Source of the DNA: Sphingopyxis sp. UBA6723
GTDB taxonomy: Bacteria > Pseudomonadota > Alphaproteobacteria > Sphingomonadales > Sphingomonadaceae
Assembly (NCBI RefSeq): GCF_002454115.1
Contig: NZ_DKIH01000010.1
Span: 1 to 64,000 of the forward strand
Direction: 5' to 3'
DNA length: 64,000 nt
Position numbers and translations under genes: made by a program. The notes below the pieces were generated by a model. It saw only the letters and a program-made list of their open reading frames with translations. It was not told where the DNA came from and searched no databases. Shown here piece by piece: positions 35,836 to 45,144 of this stretch; the stretch's first letter is position 1; every line of letters begins with the position of its first letter.

Positions 35836-37809
35836 CTACAGCCCGTCGCAGACATTTTGGGTGGCGGAGTCGAGGAACGGCGCGAACGGGCAGCTGATGT
35901 AGCGCAGCCGCACCCCGGCGCCGACGTTGACGACGACATTGTCCGAACGGATCGCTTTGGGCGCGTTGCCGATACCGCCGACGCGCGCGCCGCCATTATG
36001 CGCGCCAAGGAAGCTGATCATGTCGTCCTGATCGATGCCATCGCCCGACACGCCGATCGCGCCGACCAGCTGGTTGCCGCGATAGATGGGGACTGAACCG
36101 GGGAAAATCTGGATGCCGTTCTGCAGCCGGTTTTGTCCCGCCGCGACGTCGGGCAGGGTGGTACAGCGCGCGGGGGTGTCGCTGGCACTGGCGCCCGAAA
36201 CGAACCCCAGATGGGCGCCGAGATTGCCGATGATCAGCGCCGACTGCAGCCCGGTCGAGAAAGGGTTGAACTGTGCGATCGGGCGCGACAACGGCCCGTT
36301 CGGGCGCCCGACCTCGCCATCGGGGAAATAGGGCCGCGCCAAATTGCCGATCGCGCGGTCGGCATAAGCGACCGTGCCGGTCAGCGCCGCCGGGTCGTTC
36401 AGGAAGCTGCGCGTCGCGGGAACGAACTGCCGGATGTCGGCGCTGGCGTTGGCGCTGAGCTCGGTCGCGGCCAACGCGCTCGAGAAGAACGCGGCGGTGC
36501 GCGCTTTTTGCAGGCTGACGTCGGTGCCAAAAATCGGCGCGTCAGGCGAGCGGACAATTCCCAGCACCGACCCATGCGTGTCGACGATGCTGATCGTCAC
36601 CTGCGCGCGGCTGTCGAGCGGACGGCGGATCTGGGCGCGGGCGCGGCTCATCACCGCAAAGGCTTCTTCGAGCACCGCGCGCGCCTCGACCTGCGTCAGC
36701 GGCGCGCTGTTGGTCGCGCCGTCGGTCCCGGCGCGCAGCGGATAGCGGTTGGTACCGCTGCCGTTGGTCAGTACAAAGGCGTCGCGGTTCGAAAACTCGG
36801 CCGCCGTTGCGGCTCGGATGCCCGACGCTTCGCTGCCATAAGCGATGCCGGCGGTGACCGCGGCATTGGCATAGCCGATCACCGCGACCAGATTGCCCGC
36901 GCTGCCGTTGAGGCTGGCAAAGCTCGCCCCGCCACTGGTTTGCACCCCGGCAAAGGTCGCGTCGGAAAAGCGCAGGCTGGTCCCATCGACGGTGATCTTG
37001 TCGGCGGTGATGGTGGAGGGTGCCTCGAACCCGCGCGTCCCCGCCAGCGCGATGAATTCCTCGGGGTCGTTGTCGATGTCGAGGATGTTGGGGTCGCTGC
37101 CGTAGACGCCGTCGCCCATCACCCCGATGCCGCCGACCAATACGCCATTTTTGTAAAGCGGCAGCCCGCCTGGATCGGCGGCGAGGCCGAGCGGCGAGCG
37201 TTTGGGGCCGATCAGCGCCGCGCCCCCCGCCGCGCCAAAACGCGCCGACAGATCGCTGCACGGCAGCTGGCTGAACTGCACCCCGAACAGCGGGCCGCTC
37301 TCCAGCCCGACGGTGGTCGGCGCGGGCGGGAAATGTTCCTGGACGATCTGGCTGGCGGTGCGGGTCGAAAAGGCGTTGCCGCCGCTCGACAGGTAAGCGC
37401 CGGTCAACGCCTTGGCGATCGCGCCGCCCTCGGCGGGGAAGGTCACATTCTGCGCGTCGATGTTCACGCCGTTCGGCGCTGCCGACGTCGTCGCGGTCGC
37501 GCGCGCGCCGGTCATCCGGAACACGCCAAGCACATTGCCGACGCGGTCGGTCACCGCGATCACCGAGGGCAGGCCACGCGCCTGCGCTTCGGCGATCGCC
37601 TGCGCCAGCACACGCTCGACGTCGGTCGTCGTCAGCGCCTCGGCAGCGGGCGGGGTGTAGAGGCCGCCCGTCGGGGTCGGCGTCGGTGCGGGCGCCGGGC
37701 TGGGGGTCGGCGTACTGCCGCCGCCCCCGCCACCCCCGCAAGACGAGAGCAGTAGCGCCCCCATTGCGGCAAAGGCCGCCGAGCGGAAGAGATGGCGGTT
37801 GCCCCGCAT
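35836..37809 (-). CDS. lipoprotein with two GlcG/HbpS-like haem-binding domains
   Basis: A 657-residue protein with a lipobox (LLLSSC), a Gly run and a Pro/Thr linker (TPTPSPAPAPTPTPT). Two GlcG/HbpS-type (DUF336) units follow: the first has TTTDVERVLAQAIAEAQARGLPSVIAVTD and GVLVGGIGVMGDG; the second has LTQVEARAVLEEAFAVMSRA, VTISIVDTHGSVLGIVRSPD and NQLVGAIGVSGDG. HbpS-type proteins bind haem or related ligands, and GlcG is of uncertain function. It is probably anchored to a membrane in the periplasm. It lies 4 bp downstream of a multiheme cytochrome gene, pointing to a shared role in haem or electron handling. Confidence 0.8.
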   Translation of the reverse strand: MRGNRHLFRSAAFAAMGALLLSSCGGGGGGGSTPTPSPAPAPTPTPTGGLYTPPAAEALTTTDVERVLAQAIAEAQARGLPSVIAVTDRVGNVLGVFRMTGARATATTSAAPNGVNIDAQNVTFPAEGGAIAKALTGAYLSSGGNAFSTRTASQIVQEHFPPAPTTVGLESGPLFGVQFSQLPCSDLSARFGAAGGAALIGPKRSPLGLAADPGGLPLYKNGVLVGGIGVMGDGVYGSDPNILDIDNDPEEFIALAGTRGFEAPSTITADKITVDGTSLRFSDATFAGVQTSGGASFASLNGSAGNLVAVIGYANAAVTAGIAYGSEASGIRAATAAEFSNRDAFVLTNGSGTNRYPLRAGTDGATNSAPLTQVEARAVLEEAFAVMSRARAQIRRPLDSRAQVTISIVDTHGSVLGIVRSPDAPIFGTDVSLQKARTAAFFSSALAATELSANASADIRQFVPATRSFLNDPAALTGTVAYADRAIGNLARPYFPDGEVGRPNGPLSRPIAQFNPFSTGLQSALIIGNLGAHLGFVSGASASDTPARCTTLPDVAAGQNRLQNGIQIFPGSVPIYRGNQLVGAIGVSGDGIDQDDMISFLGAHNGGARVGGIGNAPKAIRSDNVVVNVGAGVRLRYISCPFAPFLDSATQNVCDGL

Positions 37810-37813
37810 GATC

Positions 37814-39268
37814 TTACCGCAGCGCCCGGATCGCGCGCACGGCGCTGCCGAAGGATGCCTGGAATTCGGCGGGCTTGTAAGCGTTGGGATCCTTTACCGC
37901 GGCATAGGCGCGGTCGATATCGCCGCGGATTCCCGCCGCGGCGCCGACCGTCACGCGCCCCGACGACACCATCGCGTTGAGCAGCGTATCGACCCCCATC
38001 ACCGCCTGCTGCGATCCCGAATAGTCGGTGAAGCGGTCGCCGATCGCTTTGGCCGAGATCGCATCAACCATGGCGAAGGCGTCGGTGCCCGAAAAGCTGC
38101 GCGCGGCGAACGCGCTCTTGAGCGCCGCCACCGTCTGCGCCAGCTGCGCCGCGGCGGCGACCGCGCTGGGGCGATCGGTGGCCATCGCCTTGTGGAACGC
38201 CGCGGTGCGCGCCGCGAGCTGGTCGGCGAGCGCGGGGGCGGCCAACCGCGCGGCAGCGGCGAGCATGATCAGATTTTCGTCGTTGTACGGCGGCATCCCC
38301 TCGGGAATCTGGCGCCCCGGATTGTCGACGCCGGTCCGCACCGGCTTCGCCTGATCGAAAATGCGGCGGTGACAGCTGTGGCAGTCGAGGAAATAGAATT
38401 CGGGGAACATCCCCTCGGTCCCGCGGCGCGACTGGAACAATGTCAGGCTGCGTTCGATCGCGGTCGCCTGTCCCACCGCCCACATCTGGACATGGTCGGT
38501 GCGCCCGGTCGCAGAACCGAACTTGCGCCAGCCATAATCGGCATCCTCCTGATGATGCGCCTGCAGGGTCGAGAAGAGGTCGAGCTCGAAGGCGATGCGC
38601 GGATGCCCCGCCGCCATGATGCGGTGGGTGACAAACTGGCCGTCGGCCGCCGATCCGAAGTGGCAGTCGACGCACACCCCGGCGCGCACCACCGGATCCT
38701 CCAGCTTTTTCAGCCCCGCCGCCAGATTGGCGAGATGTTTCTGGCGCATTTCGGCATCGGGGTTGGCGCTGGTGCCGACCCCGGCATAATGGCTGGCCAG
38801 CCAGCCGCCCGCGGGGCCGTGGCAGGATTCGCAGCCGACCCCGTCCTCGGTCGGCACGCTGCCGCGCATCGCGCCCTTGGCGGCAACCGCGCCCGCGGTC
38901 GCGTGACAGCCGATGCACATCTGCGCCGTTGCCGGATCGCCGATCCCCAAATTGCGCGCGATGAACTGGCTGCGGCTGTTGCTGAGCACTGCCCACGCGC
39001 GGCTGTGCGCGCCGCCGGGAGTCGAGGGCTCCTGCCATTTCATCAGCTCGTCCTGGCGCACGACGGTCCCGTCGCCTTCCATCCGGCCGTGGCAGGTCGA
39101 TCCGGCGCAGGAAGCGACGCCAGTATAGCGCGCGGCGGGCTCGCCCTGCGAACGGGCGGGGGACGCGAAGACAAACGCCGCGATCGCAAGCGCGCACAGC
39201 AAGGCAGCAAGCGCAGCTAACGCCGCCCAAGGCCGATCGCCGCGCTCCTTCCCAGCGTGCGTCGTCAT
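37814..39268 (-). CDS. periplasmic multiheme cytochrome c (cytochrome c554-like)
   Basis: A 484-residue protein with an N-terminal hydrophobic segment (about residues 14-36) acting as signal or anchor. Four CxxCH sites begin at 118, 146, 199 and 296. There is also an unusual CAGSTCH (54-60), a CX4CH haem-type motif. The helical C-terminal 180 residues lack Cys. The spacing of haem sites and GVGCESCHGPAGGW resemble the c554/NrfA-related multiheme group. It would be the periplasmic electron carrier, and first gene, of the four-gene minus-strand cluster ending at 29412. No quinol oxidase gene is visible nearby. Confidence 0.83.
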   Translation of the reverse strand: MTTHAGKERGDRPWAALAALAALLCALAIAAFVFASPARSQGEPAARYTGVASCAGSTCHGRMEGDGTVVRQDELMKWQEPSTPGGAHSRAWAVLSNSRSQFIARNLGIGDPATAQMCIGCHATAGAVAAKGAMRGSVPTEDGVGCESCHGPAGGWLASHYAGVGTSANPDAEMRQKHLANLAAGLKKLEDPVVRAGVCVDCHFGSAADGQFVTHRIMAAGHPRIAFELDLFSTLQAHHQEDADYGWRKFGSATGRTDHVQMWAVGQATAIERSLTLFQSRRGTEGMFPEFYFLDCHSCHRRIFDQAKPVRTGVDNPGRQIPEGMPPYNDENLIMLAAAARLAAPALADQLAARTAAFHKAMATDRPSAVAAAAQLAQTVAALKSAFAARSFSGTDAFAMVDAISAKAIGDRFTDYSGSQQAVMGVDTLLNAMVSSGRVTVGAAAGIRGDIDRAYAAVKDPNAYKPAEFQASFGSAVRAIRALR

Positions 39269-39296
39269 TCGCGCATACCCCTTTTTCCCCCGGCCC

Positions 39297-39310
39297 GGCG
39301 CTTTTGCGCC
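39297..39310 (-). terminator. weak hairpin downstream of gdhA
   Basis: GGCGC-TTTT-GCGCC forms a 5-bp stem 12 bp past the gdhA stop, on the minus strand. No T-run follows on that strand, so it is at best a weak or Rho-assisted stop separating gdhA from the cytochrome cluster. Confidence 0.25.
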
Positions 39311-39322
39311 TTAGGGCCGCAA

Positions 39323-40678
39323 TTACACTACCCCGAAAGCCAGCATCGCGTCAGCGACTTTCTTGAAGCCGCCGATGTTCGCGCCCTTCACATAGTCGAT
39401 ATAGCCGCCGCCCTGATCGCCATAGGTGATGCAGCTTTTGTGGATGCCGTCCATGATGTCTTTCAGCATCTGCTGCAGCTCGGGCTCGCTCCAGCTGCGG
39501 CGCCCGCTGTTCTGGCTCATTTCCAGCCCCGACACCGCGACGCCGCCGGCATTGGCGGCCTTGCCCGGCGCGAACATGATCTTCGCATCCTTGAACACAT
39601 GCACGCCCTCCAGGTTGGTCGGCATGTTGGCGCCTTCGCTGACCGCGATACAGCCGTTCTTGACCAGTTCGCGCGCATCGTCGCCGAGCAGCTCGTTCTG
39701 CGTCGCGCACGGCAGCGCGACATCGCATTTGACCCCCCAAGGCGTCTTGCCCGCGGTAAAGCTCGCGCCCTTGAACTCGTCGCAATATTCCTCGATCCGG
39801 CCGCGGCGGTGGGTCTTGTGCGTCTTTACCCAGTCGATCTTTTCCTGGGTGATGCCGTCGGGATCGTGGATGAAACCGCCCGAATCGGACAAGGTCAGCA
39901 CCTTGCCGCCCAGCTGGACGATCTTTTCGGCCGCGTGCGTCGCGACATTGCCCGAACCCGAGATGACCGCGGTCTTGCCGGTGAGGTCCTGCCCCTTGGC
40001 AGCGAGCATATTGGCGAGGAAATAGACCGCGCCATAGCCCGTCGCCTCGGTGCGGATCAGCGAGCCGCCCCATTCGAGCCCCTTGCCGGTCAGCACCCCG
40101 GTGAACTCGTTCGTGATCCGCTTATACTGGCCGAACATGAAACCGATTTCGCGGCCGCCGACCCCGATGTCGCCCGCGGGGACGTCGATGTCGGCGCCGA
40201 TGTGGCGATACAGCTCGGTCATGAAGCTTTGGCAAAAGCGCATGATCTCGCGCACGCTCTTGCCCTTGGGGTTGAAGTTCGATCCGCCCTTGCCGCCGCC
40301 CATCGGCAGCCCGGTCAGGGCATTTTTAAACGTCTGTTCGAACGCCAGGAATTTGAGCACCGATTCGGTGACCGACGGGTGGAAACGAATGCCGCCCTTA
40401 TACGGGCCGATGGCATTATTGTTCTGGACACGCCAGCCGCGCTGGACGCGGATATTGCCCTTGTCGTCCTCCCAGCAGACGCGGAAAGACACCACCCGGT
40501 CGGGCTCGGCGATGCGCCGCAAGATCTGCTGCGCGTGATATTCTTCCTTGTCGGCGATGAAATCGAAGATGTCCTCCGACACCTCCTGCACCGCTTGGAC
40601 GAACTCGGGTTGCCCCGGGTTCCGCTTCTTTACGCCTTCCATGAACGTCGAAAAATCGACGTGATCCGAAACTGCCAT
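39323..40678 (-). CDS. gdhA: NADP-specific glutamate dehydrogenase
   Basis: This 451-residue enzyme is the usual length of hexameric GdhA. Signatures are PYKGGIRFHPSV (glutamate-binding Lys), LTGLPMGGGKGGSNFNPKG (catalytic region), VPAGDIGVGGREIGFMFGQYKR, the nucleotide site VISGSGNVATHAAEK and PCATQNEL. It makes glutamate from 2-oxoglutarate and ammonia with NADPH. It stands alone, upstream of the cytochrome cluster in the same direction with a 54-bp gap, so read-through into that cluster is possible but not implied. Confidence 0.94.
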   Translation of the reverse strand: MAVSDHVDFSTFMEGVKKRNPGQPEFVQAVQEVSEDIFDFIADKEEYHAQQILRRIAEPDRVVSFRVCWEDDKGNIRVQRGWRVQNNNAIGPYKGGIRFHPSVTESVLKFLAFEQTFKNALTGLPMGGGKGGSNFNPKGKSVREIMRFCQSFMTELYRHIGADIDVPAGDIGVGGREIGFMFGQYKRITNEFTGVLTGKGLEWGGSLIRTEATGYGAVYFLANMLAAKGQDLTGKTAVISGSGNVATHAAEKIVQLGGKVLTLSDSGGFIHDPDGITQEKIDWVKTHKTHRRGRIEEYCDEFKGASFTAGKTPWGVKCDVALPCATQNELLGDDARELVKNGCIAVSEGANMPTNLEGVHVFKDAKIMFAPGKAANAGGVAVSGLEMSQNSGRRSWSEPELQQMLKDIMDGIHKSCITYGDQGGGYIDYVKGANIGGFKKVADAMLAFGVV

Positions 40679-40836
40679 GCACCCCTCCCCTAGTATGACT
40701 GGGAAAGCCGGTGCGACCCCGACGATTTTAATCGTTGACCGACCTTATGTGCCAAAGGCTACACCATCGCCACGCAAAGGCAATATGACTGCGCGCACAG
40801 GCCGCGTTTTTTCACCGGCCGCACAAAGGGGCAAAA

Positions 40837-41775
40837 ATGAGCGAGACCAAGAGCATGATCGGCGGCATGTCCGGCACCAACCGCGCGATCCTGATCGCTG
40901 CCTTTGTCCTGCTCGCGGCGGCAATCGGCTATGCCATCTGGCGCGATTCGGCGCCTGCGGGGGCCGATCCAGCAGTACCGAATGCCGCCGCGCCGTCCGA
41001 CCAGCTCGCGGCGCTGGAGGCTCGAACCAAGAGCGAACCGAACAGCGCCGAGGCGTGGACCGCGCTCGGCGCGGCGCGATTCGACCTGAGCGATTTTGCG
41101 GGGGCCGCGGCGGCTTATGAAAAAGCGACCGCGCTGTCGCCCGAGTCGGCGGGTCTGTGGTCAGCGTTGGGCGAAGCGCGAGTGATGGGCAGCGACAGCG
41201 ACCCGATGCCCGCGACGGCACTCGCCGCGTTCGACAAGGCGATCGCGCTCGACGCGAAAGATCCGCGCGCGCGGTATTTCCTGGCGGTCAAGAAAGACAT
41301 TGGCGGCGACCATCGGGGCGCGATCGACGACTGGTTCGCGCTGCTCGCCGACACACCGCAGGGCGCGCCGTGGGAGGCGGATTTGCGCCGCACGATCGAA
41401 CAGGTCGGCGCGATCCACAAGATCGACGTCGCGAGCCGCCTTGCGAGCACGCAAGCGCGCCCGCTGACCGCCGACGAAATGCCCGTTGCGGCGCGCGGCA
41501 TTCCGGGGCCGAGCCGTGCGGATATGGAGGCGGCGTCACAGCTGCCCAAGGGGCAGCAGGATCAGATGATCCAGGGCATGGTCGACGGGCTGGAGGCGAA
41601 GCTGAAGGCCAATCCCGCCGACGTCGACCGCTGGATCATGCTGATGCGCAGCCGGATGACGCTGGGCGAAAGTGCGAAAGCCGCGCAGGCGCTGAAGGAC
41701 GGGATTGCCGCGAACCCCGCGGCGGCGGGGCGGCTGAAGGCGCAAGCGCAGTTGCTGGGCGTCCCGGGGGCATAA
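40837..41775 (+). CDS. CcmI/CycH-like cytochrome c biogenesis protein
   Basis: A 312-residue protein with one N-terminal membrane helix (about residues 14-34), then TPR repeats at about 55-150 (AWTALGAARFDLSDFAGAAAAYEKA, LWSALGEARVMGS), and a C-terminal TPR-like region (ADVDRWIMLMRSRMTLGESAKAAQALKDGI). CcmI holds apocytochrome c for haem attachment. No other ccm genes are nearby and the first membrane segment of full CcmI appears missing. It lies between gdhA and the repeat before putA. A general TPR protein is the alternative. Confidence 0.72.
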   Translation: MSETKSMIGGMSGTNRAILIAAFVLLAAAIGYAIWRDSAPAGADPAVPNAAAPSDQLAALEARTKSEPNSAEAWTALGAARFDLSDFAGAAAAYEKATALSPESAGLWSALGEARVMGSDSDPMPATALAAFDKAIALDAKDPRARYFLAVKKDIGGDHRGAIDDWFALLADTPQGAPWEADLRRTIEQVGAIHKIDVASRLASTQARPLTADEMPVAARGIPGPSRADMEAASQLPKGQQDQMIQGMVDGLEAKLKANPADVDRWIMLMRSRMTLGESAKAAQALKDGIAANPAAAGRLKAQAQLLGVPGA

Positions 41776-41781
41776 CTTTTT

Positions 41782-41950
41782 GGTTCACGCGGAGGCGCGG
41801 AGGCGCGGAGAATCTTTCGGCCCCGTTCGTGCTGAGCTTGTCGAAGCACCGTTCTTTACGTCGGCGGCCGCAAGAACGAACAACCGTTCGACAAGCTCAG
41901 GGCAAACGGTGCGTATAGATTCTCCGCGCCTCCGCGTCTCCGCGTGAACC
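41782..41950. repeat. nested palindromic element, type B
   Basis: Outer arms: GGTTCACGCGGAGGCGCGG... (41782-41814) and its complement ending at 41950, built of an 8-bp unit GGAGGCGC. Inner arms contain CTGAGCTTGTCGAA at about 41831 and its complement TTCGACAAGCTCAG at 41886-41899, a motif found in widespread REP elements. It sits between the convergent ccmI-like and putA genes. Confidence 0.88.
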
Positions 41951-41953
41951 CTG

Positions 41954-44900
41954 TTAACCCGCCATCAGCGCCGCATTGCCCCCCGCCGCAGTGATGTCGG
42001 TGCTGATCGTCTTTTCCTCAGCAAAACGGTGCAGATAATGCGGGCCGCCCGCCTTCGGACCGATCCCGGACAGACCGCGACCGCCGAACGGCTGCGAGCC
42101 GACAATCGCGCCGATCTGGTTGCGATTGACGTACACATTGCCGACCTGCGCGCGCGCCGCGACATGCGCCGCGACCCCGTCGATCCTCGTGTGAACACCT
42201 AATGTCAGCCCGTATCCCGAGGCATTGATCGCATCGATCAGCGCGTCGAGCTCGCCGCCCTTCCACGTCGCGACGTGCAGCACCGGGCCGAAAATCTCGC
42301 GCTTCAGGTCGGTGACATGGTCGAGGCGGATGACGACGGGCGGTACGAAATGACCGCCCGCGGGCAGGTTCGTCCGCGCCGCTTCGGCGAGCACCCGCCC
42401 CGCGGCGCGCGCTTCGGCGACATAGGCGGCGATGTTCGCCTGCGCTTCATCATCGATGATCGGGCCGACGTCGGTGGCCAATATGGACGGATCGCCGATG
42501 TTGAGTTCGGCCATCGCGCCCGCGACCATCTCGATCATCGTATCGGCGACATCTTCCTGGACACACAGCAGCCGCAGCGCCGAACAGCGTTGCCCCGCCG
42601 ACTGGAAGGCGCTGGCGACGGCATCGCGCGCGACCTGTTCGGGCAAGGCGGTCGAATCGACGATCATCGCATTGGCGCCGCCGGTCTCCGCAATCAATGT
42701 CGCGATCGGGCCGTCGCGCATCGCCAGTCCGCGGTTGATCGCGCGCGCGACCTCGGTCGATCCGGTGAAGGCGACGCCGATGATGTCGGGGTTGCCGGTG
42801 AGCGCCGCGCCGACCGTTTCGCCGCGACCGGGGAGGTAATGCAGCACATCGCCGGGAACGCCCGCTTCGAGCAGCAACTCAACCGCGGCGTGCGCGATCA
42901 GCGGCGTCTGTTCGGCGGGTTTGGCCAGCACGCTATTCCCCGCGGCGAGCGCCGCCGCGACCTGCCCAAGGAAGATCGCGAGCGGGAAGTTCCAAGGGCT
43001 GATGCACACGAACACGCCCTTGCCTTCGAGCATCAGCTCGTTGCGCTCGCCAGTCGGACCTGGGAGCGCGACGGGATAGGTGAATTCGGCGCGCGCTTGC
43101 GCCGCATAATAGCGCAGGAAATCAACCGCCTCGCGCACCTCGGCGATCGCATCGACCAAAGTCTTGCCCGCCTCGTCGATCGCAAGGCCAAGGAACAATG
43201 CGTCATGTTCTTCGAGCATGTCGGCGGCGCGTTCGAGCCGTTCGGCGCGGAAGGCGCCGCCTGCGAGGCTCCAATTGTCCTGTGCGGCGCGCGCCGCGGC
43301 AACCGCATCGGCGACCGCAGCGCTGTCGGCCTCGATGACCTGCCCGGCGATTGCGCCTGTCGCAGGATTGCGCACCGGATCGGCCGAACCCGTTCGCGCC
43401 ACACCGCCGACGATCGGCGCCGCAACCCGATCGCTGCGCCGCGCTGCGCCGATTGCGGCGACCAGCGCTTCGGGCACCCCGGGTTCGCCGAGGTCGTAGC
43501 CGCGCGAGTTCCGGCGCGCCGGATCGAACAAGCCGATGCCGGTCGCAATCTTTGACGACGCAGCACTCGCAACGCTGCGCGGATCGACCGCCAGCTGTTC
43601 GGCGCTGACATCGGGGTCCGAGAATTGATGCACGAAGCTGGAGTTCGCGCCATTTTCGAGCAGGCGGCGGACGAGGTAGGCGAGCAGGTCGCGGTGGGTG
43701 CCGACGGGGGCATAGACGCGCACCGGCCGCGGCGGCGGGAACAGCGCGACGAGCGCATCATGCGCGCCCTCGCCCATCCCGTGCAACCGCTGCAGCTCGT
43801 AATCGGCGCCCGCGAACAGTTCGGCGACAAACGCCAGCGTCATCGCATTGTGGCTGGCGAACGCGGGATAGATGCAATCCTGCGCGTCGCGAAGCAGCTG
43901 GGCGCAGCGCATATAATTAAGGTCGGTATGCAGTTTGGCGGTGAACACCGGAAAATCGCTCAGGCCCAACGTCTGGGCGCGCTTGATCTCGGTATCCCAA
44001 TAGGCGCCCTTGACCAACCGCATCGACAGCTTGACCCCGCGCGCCCGGGCACAGTCGGCGAGCCATTCGATCACCGCCGGGGCGCGTTTCTGATACGCCT
44101 GGATCACGATGCCGAGGCCAGTCCAACCGTCGGCGATCCCGGCATCGACCAGCGCCGCAAACACATCCATATGCGGTTCCAGCCGGTCGCTTTCCTCGGC
44201 ATCGATCATCAGCGGGATGTTCACCGCGCGCGCCGCCTTGGCGAGTTCGATCACCCGCGGCACCAGTTCGCCGATCACGCGCGACCGCTGGAGATATTCG
44301 TAGCGCGGGTGGAGCGCCGACAGCTTGATCGAAATGCCATGATTGGCATGCGGATCGCCGGGCTTCGCATCGCGGCCGATGCGGGTAATCGCGTCGGCAT
44401 AACTGTCGTAATAGCGCGCCGCATCTTCGGCGGTGCGCGCCGCTTCGCCCAGCATGTCGAAGCTCGCGAGTTCGGACTTCTCCTTATCGGCGCGCTTGAC
44501 CGCGGCGTCGATCGTCTCGCCCATCACGAACTGCTGGCCGAGCAGCTTCATCGCCGCCAGCGCCGCCTGGCGGATCACCGGCTCGCCCGAGCGGCGGACC
44601 ATCGATTTGAGCAGGGTCAGCGGGTTCGCCTTGCTGCCCATCGCGTCGAGCATCAAGGTCGCTGACCCCAGCGACAGGCCGCGCGCCGACAGTGCAACGA
44701 TCAGCGGGCTGTCCTCGTCGTCGCCTTCCTTCCACTGGCGCCCGGCGATCTTGTCGCGGATCAGCGCATTGGCGGTTGCGCTGTCGGGAACGCGCAGCAA
44801 CGCTTCGGCGAGGCACATCAGCACGACGCCTTCCTCGGTCGACAGCCGATACCGGTTCATCAACTGCGCGACGAGCGTCTCGCGGTCGCCCTCTGCCTTG

Positions 44901-45049
44901 GCCCTGCGGATCAGGTCGAGCCCGCGCCGGGTGACCGCCTCGACGCTGGCCGGAGACGCGGCAAGCGCGGCGTGGAGGTCGGCGACGATGTCGGCTTCGC
45001 TGCGGCGGGCGAGGGCGCGGAGTGCGGCGCGATCATTGGTCTGGGTCAT
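41954..45049 (-). CDS. putA: bifunctional proline dehydrogenase / P5C dehydrogenase
   Basis: About 1031 residues. The N-terminal half has the proline dehydrogenase barrel (FVMGETIDAAVKRAD, GISIKLSALHPRYEYLQR, RLVKGAYWDTEIKRAQ, ASHNAMTLA). The C-terminal half is the aldehyde dehydrogenase (SPWNFPLAIFLGQ, catalytic Glu in AETGGANAMIVDS, catalytic Cys in SAGQRCSALR). It turns proline into glutamate with FAD then NAD+. The ribbon-helix-helix DNA-binding domain of E. coli PutA is absent, consistent with control by the divergent Lrp-type regulator. Start 45049 (MTQTND) is preferred over 45070; neither has a strong Shine-Dalgarno. Confidence 0.94.
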   Translation of the reverse strand: MTQTNDRAALRALARRSEADIVADLHAALAASPASVEAVTRRGLDLIRRAKAEGDRETLVAQLMNRYRLSTEEGVVLMCLAEALLRVPDSATANALIRDKIAGRQWKEGDDEDSPLIVALSARGLSLGSATLMLDAMGSKANPLTLLKSMVRRSGEPVIRQAALAAMKLLGQQFVMGETIDAAVKRADKEKSELASFDMLGEAARTAEDAARYYDSYADAITRIGRDAKPGDPHANHGISIKLSALHPRYEYLQRSRVIGELVPRVIELAKAARAVNIPLMIDAEESDRLEPHMDVFAALVDAGIADGWTGLGIVIQAYQKRAPAVIEWLADCARARGVKLSMRLVKGAYWDTEIKRAQTLGLSDFPVFTAKLHTDLNYMRCAQLLRDAQDCIYPAFASHNAMTLAFVAELFAGADYELQRLHGMGEGAHDALVALFPPPRPVRVYAPVGTHRDLLAYLVRRLLENGANSSFVHQFSDPDVSAEQLAVDPRSVASAASSKIATGIGLFDPARRNSRGYDLGEPGVPEALVAAIGAARRSDRVAAPIVGGVARTGSADPVRNPATGAIAGQVIEADSAAVADAVAAARAAQDNWSLAGGAFRAERLERAADMLEEHDALFLGLAIDEAGKTLVDAIAEVREAVDFLRYYAAQARAEFTYPVALPGPTGERNELMLEGKGVFVCISPWNFPLAIFLGQVAAALAAGNSVLAKPAEQTPLIAHAAVELLLEAGVPGDVLHYLPGRGETVGAALTGNPDIIGVAFTGSTEVARAINRGLAMRDGPIATLIAETGGANAMIVDSTALPEQVARDAVASAFQSAGQRCSALRLLCVQEDVADTMIEMVAGAMAELNIGDPSILATDVGPIIDDEAQANIAAYVAEARAAGRVLAEAARTNLPAGGHFVPPVVIRLDHVTDLKREIFGPVLHVATWKGGELDALIDAINASGYGLTLGVHTRIDGVAAHVAARAQVGNVYVNRNQIGAIVGSQPFGGRGLSGIGPKAGGPHYLHRFAEEKTISTDITAAGGNAALMAG

Positions 45050-45144
45050 CCGCGCAACATATCGCAGCATAGCACGGCAATCTGACCGATTATGCGTCGT
45101 TGCATTTATCTTTTGACCTATTATCGGATCAGTTTTAGGCGATT

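Noticed and set aside
41954..45049. PutA acting as its own repressor
   Set aside because: The N-terminal ribbon-helix-helix domain of trifunctional PutA is missing, and a divergent Lrp-type regulator is present instead.
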